A stretch of 64,000 nucleotides of DNA from Embleya scabrispora (GTDB lineage Bacteria; Actinomycetota; Actinomycetes; Streptomycetales; Streptomycetaceae). The notes beneath the pieces are model-generated. The model ran no database searches. It had not been told where the DNA came from and saw only the letters and a list, made by a program, of their open reading frames with translations. Both the position numbers and the translations under genes were made by a program. Where the stretch lies: positions 3,389,365 to 3,453,364 of the forward strand of contig NZ_MWQN01000001.1 of the NCBI RefSeq assembly GCF_002024165.1, read 5' to 3'. Positions 16,144-25,088 of this stretch are shown here, piece by piece (positions within the stretch are counted from its first letter, which is position 1; each line of letters starts with the position of its first letter).

Positions 16144-18219
16144 TCAGGGCGTCACCGGCGGCCGGGCCGGCCGCAGGCGGAAGGTCGCCCAGAAGAGCAC
16201 GGACAACACGGCCGCCCCGGCGAAGAGGTACATCGAGCGCAGCCACATGGTCCGAGTGGTGCCGCCGGCGACGCCCGTGGGGTCGAGCAGGGTCAGCGTG
16301 AACAGGAACAGGGCCGCCACGTAGATCGCCGCCCAGGCCCAGCGGTTCCATCGCCACAGCGCGTGGCCGTCCATGAAGCGCATCGGGAGCAGGCCGAAGA
16401 CCAGGCCGACCACCGAGGCCACGAAGCACTGGGTGAGCAGGTCCTCCGCGAGGACCCACCCGAAGGGGGCGCCGTCGGAGTCGTTCAGGACGTGGGTGAC
16501 CGGGATGCGCCACACCCACGAGACCACCGCGAGGCCGGCCAGCGACCACGAGCCGAGGGCGATCGCGCGGCCCTCGTCGGCCGGCGACAGTCGGCGCAGG
16601 CCCGCCGAGGTGAAGGCCAGGAACAGGCCGTACACATAGCCCGGCGCCATCCCGAGCAGTCGCGACGCCGCCGCGAGGAGTACCGCGACGACCAGCGCCC
16701 CCGGCACCAGGTGCGGCAGGGCACGGATGCGCGAGATCCGGCGCCGGTACGCCTCGGCCGGACCCTCGTACACCAGCACCCCCAGCGGCACCGCCGCCAC
16801 CAGCGCCAGGGCCAGCGCACCGGTCCCGGCGTTCCAGCCCGTGCCGGGTTCCACCGCCACGCACGTGGCCGCCGAGAGCACGACGAAGGCGAGCACCTGC
16901 AACTCGGGCACCCGTGGCTGTGATCGTGGTCGGGCCGCCCCCGGCCGCAGTCGGCGCCGGATGCGCAGCCGGTTCTCCGCCCACGTGCGGTTGAACAACT
17001 CCGCCGAGAAGCCCAGCACCGGCAGCGCCGCCAGCGCGGTCGCGCCCGCCACGACCACCGGCCGGGGCTCGTCGAACAGATCGGCCGGACTCGGCAGGTT
17101 CACCGCCGCCTCCGAACGGTCCCCGACCGGCTCCGCGTCCTTCGTCGCGGCCACCACCGCGAGCTGCACCGACACGTCGCCGTCGTAGCCGGCCCCACCC
17201 ACACAGGCGACCGTCAACGCGCCCGCGCCATCCGCCAGTCCGCTCGGCACGGTGACCTCGCCCGCGAACCGCCCGTCGGCCGCCACCGGCACCCGCCCGA
17301 ACTCGTTCGTGCCGTGCCGCACGCTCAATGCCCCGGCCCCGCCGTCGACCGGCCGTCCGCATCCGACGAACCCGCTGCCCTCGACCCGCAGCGGCCGACC
17401 CGCCGTCGCCAGCGCGGGGGTCACGGTCAACTTCGGTTCGGGAACCCGGAAGTCGGTCCGCAGCGTGCCGTTGTCCGGCATCCCGGGGCCCTGGGCGAAA
17501 CAGCTCACGGTGATCGGCCGCGGTCCGCGCGTCGGGCCCTCGGGCACGATGAAGCGATACGAGGTGCCGGCCGGGTCGAAGATGCTGAGCTTGGCGAGGA
17601 AGTGCCCGTCCCACGTCACCCGGGCGTCGTCGTCCGCGTTCGACTGGCCGCAGCGCAGATTGGTCCACAACGTGACCTCGGTGCCGGGCAGCCCGGTGGC
17701 GGGCTCCACGAGGATGCGCCGGGCGCGCAGGTCGGCCGGCGGGCTCGCGGTCTCCTCCTTGCGGAATTCGTTGATCTCGATCGGCGTCTGCGCGAGGTCG
17801 TTCTCCTGGCCCGGGCAGCGCACCACGATCCGGTTCACCGCCTGGACGATCTGCCCCGTCGCCCCGTTCGAGCTGTAGACCGGGGTGGGTATGACGTGCC
17901 GAAAGGCGATCGAGTGGCCGGCGTCCACCGGCAGCCCCGCGGCGAGCAGTTCGTCGTACTCGCCGGAACTGCCGCCGTTCACCGACGCGAGGTACACATC
18001 CACCGTGTTCGTGGGGCAGCCGGTCAGCCCGGAACCCCGGATCGTCACCGTGTCCCCCGGCCGCACCGCCCCGGTCGGCCCGCTCACCGTGGGCCCGTCG
18101 GCCGCCGACGCCGCCGATCCGCCCATCCCGATCGGCGCGAGCGTCAGCGCGATCGCCCCGATTCCGCACCCGACCGCCACCCGGAGCGCGGTTCGCCGCC
18201 GCGCCGGTGTCTCGTCCAT
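16144..18219 (-). CDS. Surface protein with Ig-like repeats and C-terminal membrane domain
   Basis: 691 residues from ATG 18219. A signal peptide (AVGCGIGAIALTLAPIGMGG..SAASA) is followed by three Ig/IPT-like beta modules of about 100 residues each, marked by DTVTIRGSGLTGCP, GLPGTEVTLWTNLRC and GRPLRVEGSGFVGC, each with paired cysteines. The C-terminal third has about eight membrane segments (ATALAALPVLGFSAELFNRT onward) and ends in the cytoplasm. This is a conserved actinomycete layout, but I do not recognise a named family or function. The frame is open for hundreds of codons further upstream because of GC bias; that part is not believed. Confidence 0.8.
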   Translation of the reverse strand: MDETPARRRTALRVAVGCGIGAIALTLAPIGMGGSAASAADGPTVSGPTGAVRPGDTVTIRGSGLTGCPTNTVDVYLASVNGGSSGEYDELLAAGLPVDAGHSIAFRHVIPTPVYSSNGATGQIVQAVNRIVVRCPGQENDLAQTPIEINEFRKEETASPPADLRARRILVEPATGLPGTEVTLWTNLRCGQSNADDDARVTWDGHFLAKLSIFDPAGTSYRFIVPEGPTRGPRPITVSCFAQGPGMPDNGTLRTDFRVPEPKLTVTPALATAGRPLRVEGSGFVGCGRPVDGGAGALSVRHGTNEFGRVPVAADGRFAGEVTVPSGLADGAGALTVACVGGAGYDGDVSVQLAVVAATKDAEPVGDRSEAAVNLPSPADLFDEPRPVVVAGATALAALPVLGFSAELFNRTWAENRLRIRRRLRPGAARPRSQPRVPELQVLAFVVLSAATCVAVEPGTGWNAGTGALALALVAAVPLGVLVYEGPAEAYRRRISRIRALPHLVPGALVVAVLLAAASRLLGMAPGYVYGLFLAFTSAGLRRLSPADEGRAIALGSWSLAGLAVVSWVWRIPVTHVLNDSDGAPFGWVLAEDLLTQCFVASVVGLVFGLLPMRFMDGHALWRWNRWAWAAIYVAALFLFTLTLLDPTGVAGGTTRTMWLRSMYLFAGAAVLSVLFWATFRLRPARPPVTP

Positions 18220-18314
18220 GATCCCCGCCGTCCCCGACCCCCGTGGCCGAGCACCGATGATGGCGCCGGCGGGCCCGGCCCACAACCGTTCCCGGCAGGG
18301 GCCACCCTCCCGGG

Positions 18315-19067
18315 TCAGGTCCGGCGCTCGATGAACGCCTCCAGGCCGTCCAGAAGCAGGCCCAGTCCGAACTCGAACTCCCCCTCGCCGTCCGGGGTGA
18401 AGCTGTCCTGGGACAGCGCGGCCAACTCCGGGTAATTCCCGCTGGTCATGGCCGCGTTCAGGATCGGGGCCTGGGCCGCCCAGAACTGTTCGTCGCTCAC
18501 CCCGGTGCGCTGCGCCGCGTGTTTGGCGTTGAAGTGGGTGCGGGCCATGCCGCTGACGTAGCCGCCGTCGATGATCGTCAGGACGGTCATCTTCTCCCGG
18601 TCGCTCAGCGCCGCGTCGCCGATCGCGGAGAGGGTGAGCTCCAGGGCCCGGAGCGAGTTGGGGCCGAGCACCGGTCGCGCCTGGTCGACGTTGAGCAGCC
18701 ACGGATGCCGGTTGTACATCTGCCAGATCCCGCGCGCGACCTGCTCCAGCGCGCCGCGCCAGCCGAGTCCGGGCGCAAACTCGGTGTCGCAGGGGCTGTT
18801 GACCCTGTCGACCATCAGGTCGAGCAGTTCGGCTTTGCCGGGCACGTAGCGGTAGAGCGACATCGTGCCCGCCCCGACCTCGGTGGCGACCCGCCGCATG
18901 GACAGCGCGTCCAGCCCCTCGGCATCGGCGACGGCGATGCCCGCCGTGACGATCCGGTCCAGGGTCAGCGCCGGCTTGGGGCCGCGGGTCGGCTTCCGGT
19001 CCAGGCCCCACAGCAGTTCGAGACTGCGGGCCAGGTCGCCGCTGCCGGTGTGGTCGGTGCTCGTCAT
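18315..19067 (-). CDS. TetR-family repressor (TetR_C_1 type)
   Basis: 250 residues. The helix-turn-helix (about 32-78) contains GLDALSMRRVATEVGAGTMSLYRYV, and the C-terminal domain (about 90-240) resembles the tetracycline-repressor type that gates drug exporters. It is divergent from the DrrA/DrrB-type exporter genes at 19198, with 130 bp between. That gap carries two GTAC-n3-GTAC elements at 19150-19180. Repression of the exporter, relieved by a ligand, is the likely role. Confidence 0.9.
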   Translation of the reverse strand: MTSTDHTGSGDLARSLELLWGLDRKPTRGPKPALTLDRIVTAGIAVADAEGLDALSMRRVATEVGAGTMSLYRYVPGKAELLDLMVDRVNSPCDTEFAPGLGWRGALEQVARGIWQMYNRHPWLLNVDQARPVLGPNSLRALELTLSAIGDAALSDREKMTVLTIIDGGYVSGMARTHFNAKHAAQRTGVSDEQFWAAQAPILNAAMTSGNYPELAALSQDSFTPDGEGEFEFGLGLLLDGLEAFIERRT

Positions 19068-19149
19068 GGTGTCCCCATGGTAGGAGCCTCGCCCGCACCG
19101 GCCCGGATCGGCGTACGGGCGCGCATGTCACCGCCGAATTTAAAACTGG

Positions 19150-19180
19150 GTACTGCGTACGCGCATCGGGTACGGTGTAC
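19150..19180. promoter_or_regulatory. Twin operator for the TetR/ABC-exporter pair
   Basis: GTACTGCGTAC (19150-19160) and GTACGGTGTAC (19170-19180) are inverted repeats with equal 3-bp centres, and their starts are exactly 20 bp apart, two helical turns. They lie just before the exporter start and in the divergent promoter region, as expected for cooperative TetR dimers. Confidence 0.65.
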
Positions 19181-19197
19181 TCGGTTGAAGGAGGCTG

Positions 19198-20265
19198 ATG
19201 GAAACGACGAGTCACGCGGTCCTCGCCGAGGGCCTGACGAAGCGGTACGGCACCAAGTGCGCCCTCGACGATTTCGATCTCACCGTGGCCCCGGGCACGG
19301 TCCAGGGGCTGCTGGGGCCCAACGGCGCCGGCAAGACCACGGCGGTCCGGATCCTGTCCACCCTGCTGCGCCCCGACGGCGGTCGCGCGCTGGTCGCCGG
19401 GCACGACGTGGCCGTAGATCCCAGGCGGGTGCGCCGGCACATCGGCCTGGTCGGCCAGAACGCGGCGTTGGACGAGGCGGTGACCGGGCGGCGCAACCTG
19501 AACCTGTTCGGCCGCCTGTTCCACCTGGACAAGCGCCGCGCCGCCCGCCGCGCGGACGAACTGCTCGAACGCTTCGACCTGGTCGAGGCCGCCGATCGGG
19601 GCGTCAAGCACTACAGCGGCGGCATGCGCCGGCGGCTCGACCTGGCCGCGAGCATGATCCTCGCGCCCACCGTGCTCTTCCTCGACGAACCGACCACCGG
19701 GCTGGACCCGCGCGCCCGCAACGAGGTCTGGCAGGCGGTGCGTTCGCTGCTCGCGGGCGGTACCGCCGTGCTGCTGACCACGCAGTACCTGGACGAGGCG
19801 GACAAACTCGCGGACCGCATCGCGGTACTGGACCGGGGACGCAAGATCGCCGACGACACCCCGGAGCGGCTCAAGCGCGAACTGGGCGGCGACCGGATCG
19901 AGGTCGTGGTCCGCGAGGCCGCACACCTGCAGCCCGCGCTGCGGGTGCTGGCCCTGGTCACCGAGTCCGGCGGCGAGCCGCTGGTCGACGCCGAGGAGCG
20001 GCGGGTGACCGCCCCGGTGGGGGACCGGGTCGCGGCACTGACGCATGTCGCGCGGACATGCCAGGAGGAGGGCATCGCGATCGAGGACATCGGCGTACGC
20101 CGACCGACCCTGGACGAGGTCTTCCTGCGCCTGACCGGGCATCGGGCACACGAGGGCGACCCGGATCCGAGCACGCCGACGCGGCCCGATTCCTCGGGTG
20201 CGGGCGATCCGGGCGACGCGATCGACCCGTCCGCGCCGTCCGGGAAGGAGGTGGCGCGCCGGTGA
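19198..20265 (+). CDS. ABC exporter ATP-binding protein, DrrA type
   Basis: 355 residues. Walker A GPNGAGKTTAV, Q-loop VGQNAALDEAVTGR, signature YSGGMRRRLDLAAS, Walker B VLFLDEPTTGLDPRAR and the switch His near LLTTQYLDEAD. The DrrA-type C-terminal subdomain (about 225-320) contains a GVRRPTLDEVFLRLTG motif. A polar tail follows. GAAGGAGG precedes the ATG. The stop overlaps the permease start (GTGA). It powers export of a drug-like compound together with the next gene; regulation is by the divergent TetR protein. Confidence 0.93.
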   Translation: METTSHAVLAEGLTKRYGTKCALDDFDLTVAPGTVQGLLGPNGAGKTTAVRILSTLLRPDGGRALVAGHDVAVDPRRVRRHIGLVGQNAALDEAVTGRRNLNLFGRLFHLDKRRAARRADELLERFDLVEAADRGVKHYSGGMRRRLDLAASMILAPTVLFLDEPTTGLDPRARNEVWQAVRSLLAGGTAVLLTTQYLDEADKLADRIAVLDRGRKIADDTPERLKRELGGDRIEVVVREAAHLQPALRVLALVTESGGEPLVDAEERRVTAPVGDRVAALTHVARTCQEEGIAIEDIGVRRPTLDEVFLRLTGHRAHEGDPDPSTPTRPDSSGAGDPGDAIDPSAPSGKEVARR

Positions 20266-21086
20266 GCGCCGTGACCGTACCCGCCGAGGCCCCCGAGCGT
20301 CGGCTCTACTGGGCGATCGCGGACTGCCTGACCGTGGTCCGCAACGAACTCGTCCACATCGCCCGCCAACCGAGCATGCTCGCCTGGCAGTTGGGCTTTC
20401 CGATCGTGTCCGTGCTGCTGTTCGTGTACGTCTTCGGCAGCGCCATGGACGTGGGTGGGAGCGTCGACTACAAGGACTACGCGCTGCCGGGGATGTTCGC
20501 GATGACCATGGCGCAGGGATTCATGAACACCGCGACGATCGTCGCCTTCACCCGGCAACTCGGTGTGATGGACCGCTATCGCTCGATGCCGATGGCCCCC
20601 TCGGCGGTGGTCGGCGGGCGCGGGGTGGCCGACGTGCTCGGGGCGAGCCTCGATCTCGCGGTCCTGGCGTCGATCGCGCTCGTGGTCGGGTGGCGACCGC
20701 CCGGCGGCGTGCCGCGGATCCTGGCCGCGTTCGCGCTGCTCCTGCTTCTTCGCTTCGCGATGACCTGGGTCGGGGTGTACCTGGGACTGCTGGTGCCGAA
20801 CGCGGAGGCGGCGGGCAACCTGTTCGCGGTGGCCCTGCCGTTCGGCATCGTCTCCAGCGTCTTCACCCCGCCGTCGATGATGCCGCAGTGGCTGGGCACG
20901 GTGGCGATGTGGAATCCGGTCTCGTCCACCGCGAATGCGATCCGGGACCTGTTCGGCGAACCGGCCCCGCACGGCGGCAGTTGGATCGAGACGCACGCGC
21001 TGCCGATGGCGATGGTCTGGCCGCTGGTGATCACCGCGATCTTCCTCCCCCTCGCGGTGCGGCGGTTCCAGGCGCTGGGGCGCTGA
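20262..21086 (+). CDS. ABC-2 exporter permease, DrrB type
   Basis: 274 residues from GTG 20262, in GTGA overlap with the ATPase gene and with GGAGGTGG upstream. Six membrane segments in the ABC-2 pattern: the N-terminal RQPSMLAWQLGFPIVSVLLF, then GFMNTATIVAFTRQLGVMDRYRSMP, and the conserved late NPVSSTANAIRDL loop. It forms the channel with the DrrA-type ATPase. Homologues export daunorubicin-like drugs, but the true substrate here is unknown and no biosynthetic cluster is adjacent. Confidence 0.92.
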   Translation: MSAVTVPAEAPERRLYWAIADCLTVVRNELVHIARQPSMLAWQLGFPIVSVLLFVYVFGSAMDVGGSVDYKDYALPGMFAMTMAQGFMNTATIVAFTRQLGVMDRYRSMPMAPSAVVGGRGVADVLGASLDLAVLASIALVVGWRPPGGVPRILAAFALLLLLRFAMTWVGVYLGLLVPNAEAAGNLFAVALPFGIVSSVFTPPSMMPQWLGTVAMWNPVSSTANAIRDLFGEPAPHGGSWIETHALPMAMVWPLVITAIFLPLAVRRFQALGR

Positions 21087-21168
21087 GTCGGGCGGTCGCG
21101 CCGGGCCCCGTGGGTCGGTGGGCCGATGGGCCGGAGACTGCGGGCCACAGGGCTCGGTGTGATCGCCG

Positions 21169-21178
21169 ATAGATCTAT
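21169..21178. promoter_or_regulatory. Palindrome upstream of the MarR gene
   Basis: ATAGATCTAT is a perfect 10-bp palindrome about 45 bp before the MarR start, within an AT-rich patch (21165-21215) that stands out from the surroundings and holds the likely promoter. Consistent with self-binding by the MarR protein; short, so uncertain. Confidence 0.4.
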
Positions 21179-21222
21179 TACGAAACAATCTGTCGTCTTA
21201 CCTATCTTGTTACGCTGAACGC

Positions 21223-21711
21223 ATGACCACCGACCCCCTTGCCCCCACCGTCCTGGATGTGACCGGCATGGTCGTGCACGCCGGGCACGTGCTGAACACG
21301 CGGCTGGCGGCGGCCCTCGCGGCGATCGACGTCTCGCCGCGCAACTACTGCGTGCTCGTACACGCCGTCGACCGCGACCTGACCCAGGCCCAGGTGGCCG
21401 AGCTGTCCGACCTGGACAAGACCACGATGGTGGTCACGATGGACGAGTTGGAGCGGGCCGGGCTGGCCGAGCGCCGGCCCGCGCCGAGCGATCGCCGGGC
21501 GCGGATCATCGTGGTGACCGACGCCGGCCGCGACCTGATCCGGGCCGGGCGCGGGATCGTCGACGGCGTGCACGACGAGGTGTTGGGCACGCTGCCCGAG
21601 GACGAACGCGCGATGTTCCTGTCCGCGCTGTCGCGCCTGGTCGGCGGCGTGCTCGCGAAGCCGGTCGAGTCCGAGGTGAACGTACGCCGGGCCAGGACAC
21701 CCAAGCGCTAG
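21223..21711 (+). CDS. MarR-family transcriptional regulator
   Basis: 162 residues. Winged helix with TQAQVAELSDLDKTTMVVTMDEL as helix-turn-helix and the wing ERRPAPSDRRARIIVVTDAG, the MarR signature. Flanking helices form the dimer interface. It stands alone: the ABC exporter ends 136 bp upstream and a strong convergent terminator follows at once. Self-regulation through the AT-rich patch upstream is likely. Targets are not evident. Confidence 0.9.
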   Translation: MTTDPLAPTVLDVTGMVVHAGHVLNTRLAAALAAIDVSPRNYCVLVHAVDRDLTQAQVAELSDLDKTTMVVTMDELERAGLAERRPAPSDRRARIIVVTDAGRDLIRAGRGIVDGVHDEVLGTLPEDERAMFLSALSRLVGGVLAKPVESEVNVRRARTPKR

Positions 21712-21720
21712 CGCGACCGG

Positions 21721-21767
21721 CCGCGCCGAGGTCCCCGCCGTCGGTCGCGGCGGGGACCTCGGCGCGG
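21721..21767. terminator. Perfect 20-bp-stem bidirectional terminator
   Basis: Left arm 21721-21740, 7-nt loop, right arm 21748-21767, all 20 pairs matching. It separates the convergent MarR and HxlR genes. There is no T tract, as is common for actinomycete terminators. Confidence 0.8.
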
Positions 21768-21773
21768 GTCCGC

Positions 21774-22181
21774 TCAGAGCGCCTCGACCCGGTGCGCCTC
21801 CGCCTCCGCGTAGGCCAGCTTCGCCGCCGCGATCTCGTCGATGTGGCTCTCGGACCAGTTGCGGATCTCGGCCATCAGGCCGCTCACACTGGTCCCGAGT
21901 TCGGTGAGCGAGTATTCGACCTGCGGCGGCACCGTGGCATGCACCGTGCGGCGGACCAGGCCGTGCCGTTCCAGGTCCCGCAGGGTCTGGGTGAGCATCT
22001 TCTTGGTGATCCCGCCGAGCCGCCGGCGCAGCTCCGCGTAGCGCAGGGTCTGCGGGTGGAGGGCCCCGACCACCAGCGCGACCCACTTGTTCGCGATCAG
22101 GTCGAGCACGGCGCGGGAGGCGCAACTGCTGAGGTAGACGTCGGCGCCGCCGAAGGGGCGCAGGTCGGGAGGGGTATGCAT
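21774..22181 (-). CDS. HxlR-family transcriptional regulator
   Basis: 135 residues from ATG 22181. It has the HxlR N-terminal cysteine (SSCASRAVLDLIANKW), here a possible redox or electrophile sensor, then LRYAELRRRLGGITKKMLTQTLRDLERHGLVRR as winged helix. It is divergent from an NADPH:quinone oxidoreductase gene, a pairing well known for HxlR/YodB/QorR-type regulators that sense quinones or diamide. Two GGTACC words lie directly before its start. Confidence 0.92.
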   Translation of the reverse strand: MHTPPDLRPFGGADVYLSSCASRAVLDLIANKWVALVVGALHPQTLRYAELRRRLGGITKKMLTQTLRDLERHGLVRRTVHATVPPQVEYSLTELGTSVSGLMAEIRNWSESHIDEIAAAKLAYAEAEAHRVEAL

Positions 22182-22183
22182 GA

Positions 22184-22197
22184 GGTACCCAGGTACC
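22184..22197. promoter_or_regulatory. Tandem GGTACC sites, candidate HxlR operator
   Basis: GGTACC at 22184-22189 and 22192-22197, 8 bp apart, each self-palindromic, just upstream of the HxlR start and about 50 bp before the quinone-reductase start. Confidence 0.55.
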
Positions 22198-22246
22198 AGG
22201 AAGGTGCCTTCTTCACAATGGTGACCGCCACGTCGATGCTTGCCGC

Positions 22247-23209
22247 ATGACGACGAACACGATCGACACGACGGCGAAGATGCGCAAGGCACACCAGGAC
22301 ACGCTCGGCGGCCCCGAGGTCCTGCGCGTGATCGAGACCGGGATACCCGCGCCCGGACCCGGCGAGGTACTGGTCGAAGTGCGCGCCGCGGGGGTCAACC
22401 CCATCGATACCAAGATCCGGGCCGGCGGCATGTGGCTGGTGCCGCCGTTCACGCTCGGCTGGGACGTGTCGGGCGTGGTCGCCGCGGTCGGCGCGGACGT
22501 CTCGCGCCTCGCGGTCGGCGACGAGGTGTACGGCATCCCCGACTTCCCGCATCTCGCCGGCGGCTACGCCGAGTTCGTGGTGGCCTCGGAGCGCTCGTTC
22601 GCGCCGAAGCCGAGCACCCTCGACCACGAGCACGCGGCGGCCCTGCCGCTGTCCGGCTCGATCGCGTGGCAGGCCCTGGTCGAGGTCGCGCAGGTGGGTC
22701 CGGGTCGGCGGGTGCTGATCCACGCGGCGGCGGGCGGCGTCGGGCACCTGGCGGTACAGATCGCCAAGTCGCGCGGCGCGTACGTGATCGGCACCGCGAG
22801 CGCGGCCAAGCACGCCCTGCTGAGCGAACTGGGCGCGGACGAGGTCGTGGACTACACCACCGTCGACTTCGCTACCGCCGTGCGCGACGTCGACGTGGTT
22901 TTGGACCTGATCGGCGGCGAGTACGAGGACCGCTCACTGGCCACGCTGCGGCCCGGCGGCATCCTGCTCAACATCACCAACCCACCCGCGGCCGACGCCA
23001 CCGCGGCCAAGGCCGAGGCGGCCGGCGTCCGGGGCGTCACGGTCGACCTGGACCCGAACCCCACCCGGCTGACCCGGCTGGCGGAGCTCGCGGACGCGGG
23101 CGAGCTGCGCCCGATCGTGGCCGAGACCTTCCCGCTGGACGAGGTGGTCAAGGCGCACGAGACGGCCGAGGCGGGCCGCACCACCGGCAAGATCGTGCTG
23201 ATCCCCTGA
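22247..23209 (+). CDS. NADPH:quinone oxidoreductase (zinc-free MDR family)
   Basis: 320 residues. GroES-like N-terminal domain with GEVLVEVRAAGVNPIDTKIR, and a Rossmann domain with the NADPH loop HAAAGGVGHLAVQIAKSRG. Zinc-binding cysteines are absent, as in the quinone-reductase branch. Ends TGKIVLIP, the usual C-terminus. It reduces quinones or other enones with NADPH. The divergent HxlR-type gene and the GGTACC pair suggest induction by electrophiles. Confidence 0.92.
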   Translation: MTTNTIDTTAKMRKAHQDTLGGPEVLRVIETGIPAPGPGEVLVEVRAAGVNPIDTKIRAGGMWLVPPFTLGWDVSGVVAAVGADVSRLAVGDEVYGIPDFPHLAGGYAEFVVASERSFAPKPSTLDHEHAAALPLSGSIAWQALVEVAQVGPGRRVLIHAAAGGVGHLAVQIAKSRGAYVIGTASAAKHALLSELGADEVVDYTTVDFATAVRDVDVVLDLIGGEYEDRSLATLRPGGILLNITNPPAADATAAKAEAAGVRGVTVDLDPNPTRLTRLAELADAGELRPIVAETFPLDEVVKAHETAEAGRTTGKIVLIP

Positions 23210-23316
23210 GCGGCCGACCCGCGCCCGCGCGGCGCACCCCGGCGGTGCCGTGGTCGGACTCCCCGGCCGCGGCGCCGCGGCCGAAGCGGGCCGCGCACCG
23301 AACCGGCTCGCGGCGG

Positions 23317-23769
23317 CTACTCGGTGATCTCGATCGTGCCCGCCATGCCGCTGCCCACGTGATACATGCAGTTGAAGGTGTACGAACCCGCCTTGCCGAA
23401 GCTCAGCTTGATGTCCTGCGACGTGCCGCCCTCCGACGGTGCGACCGGGGCGCCGCCGGGCAGGATCATCTGATGCGGGGTGATCCCGGTGTCCGCGAGG
23501 GTGATCACCAGCGGCCCGGTCCGGGCCCGGATCACCGACGGCGAGAAGCGCAGCTTGTCGTCCACCCGCAACACGATCCGCTGCACACCGTCGGCGCCCA
23601 GCGCCGCGACACCCTCGGACGCGGCGGCGGTCGCCTCGGCCTCGCTCATGTGCGAGCCCGGCCCGCCCTCCGCGCCCCAACTGCCGCAGCCGGTGAGCAG
23701 GAACGGCAGGGCGAGCGCCCCGACCCACCCTCGACGCCGCCTCGACGTCGACTCCGCGCGCCTCGGCAT
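23317..23769 (-). CDS. Cupredoxin-domain lipoprotein
   Basis: 150 residues. Basic N-terminus, hydrophobic stretch and lipobox LLTGC (Cys28). The C-terminal cupredoxin fold (about 60-150) keeps a full type 1 copper set: His99 in TPHQM, Cys134 and His137 in CMYHVGSGM, Met142. It should be a membrane-anchored blue copper protein on the outside of the cell. The start shares one base with the dtpA stop (TGATG), so it is the last gene of the copper operon. A role in electron transfer to or copper supply for DtpA is plausible but not shown. Confidence 0.85.
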   Translation of the reverse strand: MPRRAESTSRRRRGWVGALALPFLLTGCGSWGAEGGPGSHMSEAEATAAASEGVAALGADGVQRIVLRVDDKLRFSPSVIRARTGPLVITLADTGITPHQMILPGGAPVAPSEGGTSQDIKLSFGKAGSYTFNCMYHVGSGMAGTIEITE

Positions 23770-25088
23770 CAGCCCTCCAACAGGGATTGACCGACGTATC
23801 CGCCCGGGGCGCACCCCGGCGGGACGACGAAGATCGCACTGGCCTCGTGCCGCAGGAACGGGGACAGCGCGTCGCCCCGGGCCAGCTTGCGCTGGATCGG
23901 TACGAAGCCGTCGTCCGGGTCGTGCTGCCACGCGACGAACAGCAGCCCCGCGTCCGGCGCGCCGTCGGTGCCGAACCCGTCGTGGTAGGAGTAGCCGCGG
24001 CGGAGCATCGTCGCCCCCCGGTTGAACTCCGGCGCCGCCACGCGCATGTGGGCGTTGGCGGTGATCACCAACTCGCCGTCGGGACCGCGCTTGCCGAAGT
24101 CCGCCGCGCTGTGCTCGCCGCCACCGGTCAGCGGCGCGCCGGTGTCCTTGCTCCGGCCGATCACCCGCTCCTGATGAGCCTTGTCGATGCCGTCCCAGGA
24201 GTCCAGCAACATCCGGATCCGGCGGAAGACCACGTAGGAGCCGCCGACCAGCCAGCTCTGCTCGGCCCCGGCGCCGACGAACACCTTCTCGTCGAACTTC
24301 GGGTCGGACTGCTTGGGGTTGTTGCTGCCGTCGATCTGCCCCATCAGGTTCCGGTGGGTCATCGGCTTGGCCGTGGCACCGGGCGATCGGGCGAAACCGT
24401 TCATCTGCCAGCGGATCCGGGCCACGCCCTTGGCCGACTTCTGCAACGCGCGGACCGCGCCGAAGCCGACCAGGCCGTCGTCCGCGCACACCTGGACGAA
24501 CAGGTCGCCGTCACTGCGCGCCGGATCCAACGCGTCGTCGGGGAACGGCGGCAGCGGCTTGAGCGCCGCGGGTCGCCGGGCGGCGAGCCCCAGCTTGTCG
24601 AACAGACCCGCGCCGAACCCGAAGGTGACGGTCAACGAGCAGGCCCCGGCGTCGGCCGCGACCTGGTCGTCACCCGGCGCCGACTGCCCGGTGGTGAGCC
24701 GCGCGGCGGTGTCCGACCAGCGCCGCATCAGCGCGGCGACCGCGGCCCGGTCCGCGCCCGGCTCCAGGTCCCAGGCCAAAAAGACCGCCTTGGCCTGGGC
24801 CGGAGTGGTGATGCCGGCCTGATGTTTCCCGTGAAACGGCACCACGGTGGCGCCGAGCCGGGTCATGGCCGGGCCGCCGTCGTCGCCGGACTCGCCCGCG
24901 AACGCCACCGCGCCGCCGGTCGCGCCGACCACCAGACCGCCCGCGCCGGCCGCGCTCGCGACACCGACGAAACGACGCCGCGAGACGTCGACGCCGGTAC
25001 TGCCTCGACCGGCGGGCGCGTCCACCCCGTCGGGCGACCCGCTCGCTCGATCGGCGGGCTCGCTCGTTCGCTTTCGGGGGCTGCTCAT
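23769..25088 (-). CDS. dtpA: DyP-type heme peroxidase with Tat signal
   Basis: 439 residues counted from ATG 25088, which has GAGGGA 8 bp upstream. Twin-arginine signal SRRRFVG near residue 37, then a hydrophobic stretch. DyP signature GQIDG (residues 250-254, catalytic Asp253), His326 as probable heme ligand and the distal Arg in RRGYSY. It matches the EfeB/DtpA branch. In Streptomyces lividans DtpA works with Sco and ECuC in copper-dependent maturation of GlxA, and the same neighbours occur here. The reading frame has no stop between the upstream membrane-protein gene and this ATG, so a fused product is formally possible. A parS-like site lies within the gene. Confidence 0.85.
   Translation of the reverse strand: MSSPRKRTSEPADRASGSPDGVDAPAGRGSTGVDVSRRRFVGVASAAGAGGLVVGATGGAVAFAGESGDDGGPAMTRLGATVVPFHGKHQAGITTPAQAKAVFLAWDLEPGADRAAVAALMRRWSDTAARLTTGQSAPGDDQVAADAGACSLTVTFGFGAGLFDKLGLAARRPAALKPLPPFPDDALDPARSDGDLFVQVCADDGLVGFGAVRALQKSAKGVARIRWQMNGFARSPGATAKPMTHRNLMGQIDGSNNPKQSDPKFDEKVFVGAGAEQSWLVGGSYVVFRRIRMLLDSWDGIDKAHQERVIGRSKDTGAPLTGGGEHSAADFGKRGPDGELVITANAHMRVAAPEFNRGATMLRRGYSYHDGFGTDGAPDAGLLFVAWQHDPDDGFVPIQRKLARGDALSPFLRHEASAIFVVPPGCAPGGYVGQSLLEG
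24823..24838. promoter_or_regulatory. parS-like ParB-binding site
   Basis: TGTTTCCCGTGAAACG; the core GTTTCCCGTGAAAC differs at one base from the parS consensus GTTTCACGTGAAAC. It lies inside dtpA and encodes PFHGKH. A second site is at 37771. parS sites cluster near oriC in Streptomyces. Confidence 0.6.

Noticed and set aside
18222-20151. Extension of the Ig-repeat membrane protein upstream to 20151
   Set aside because: It crosses the TetR and DrrA genes in antisense; the signal peptide starts naturally at 18219.
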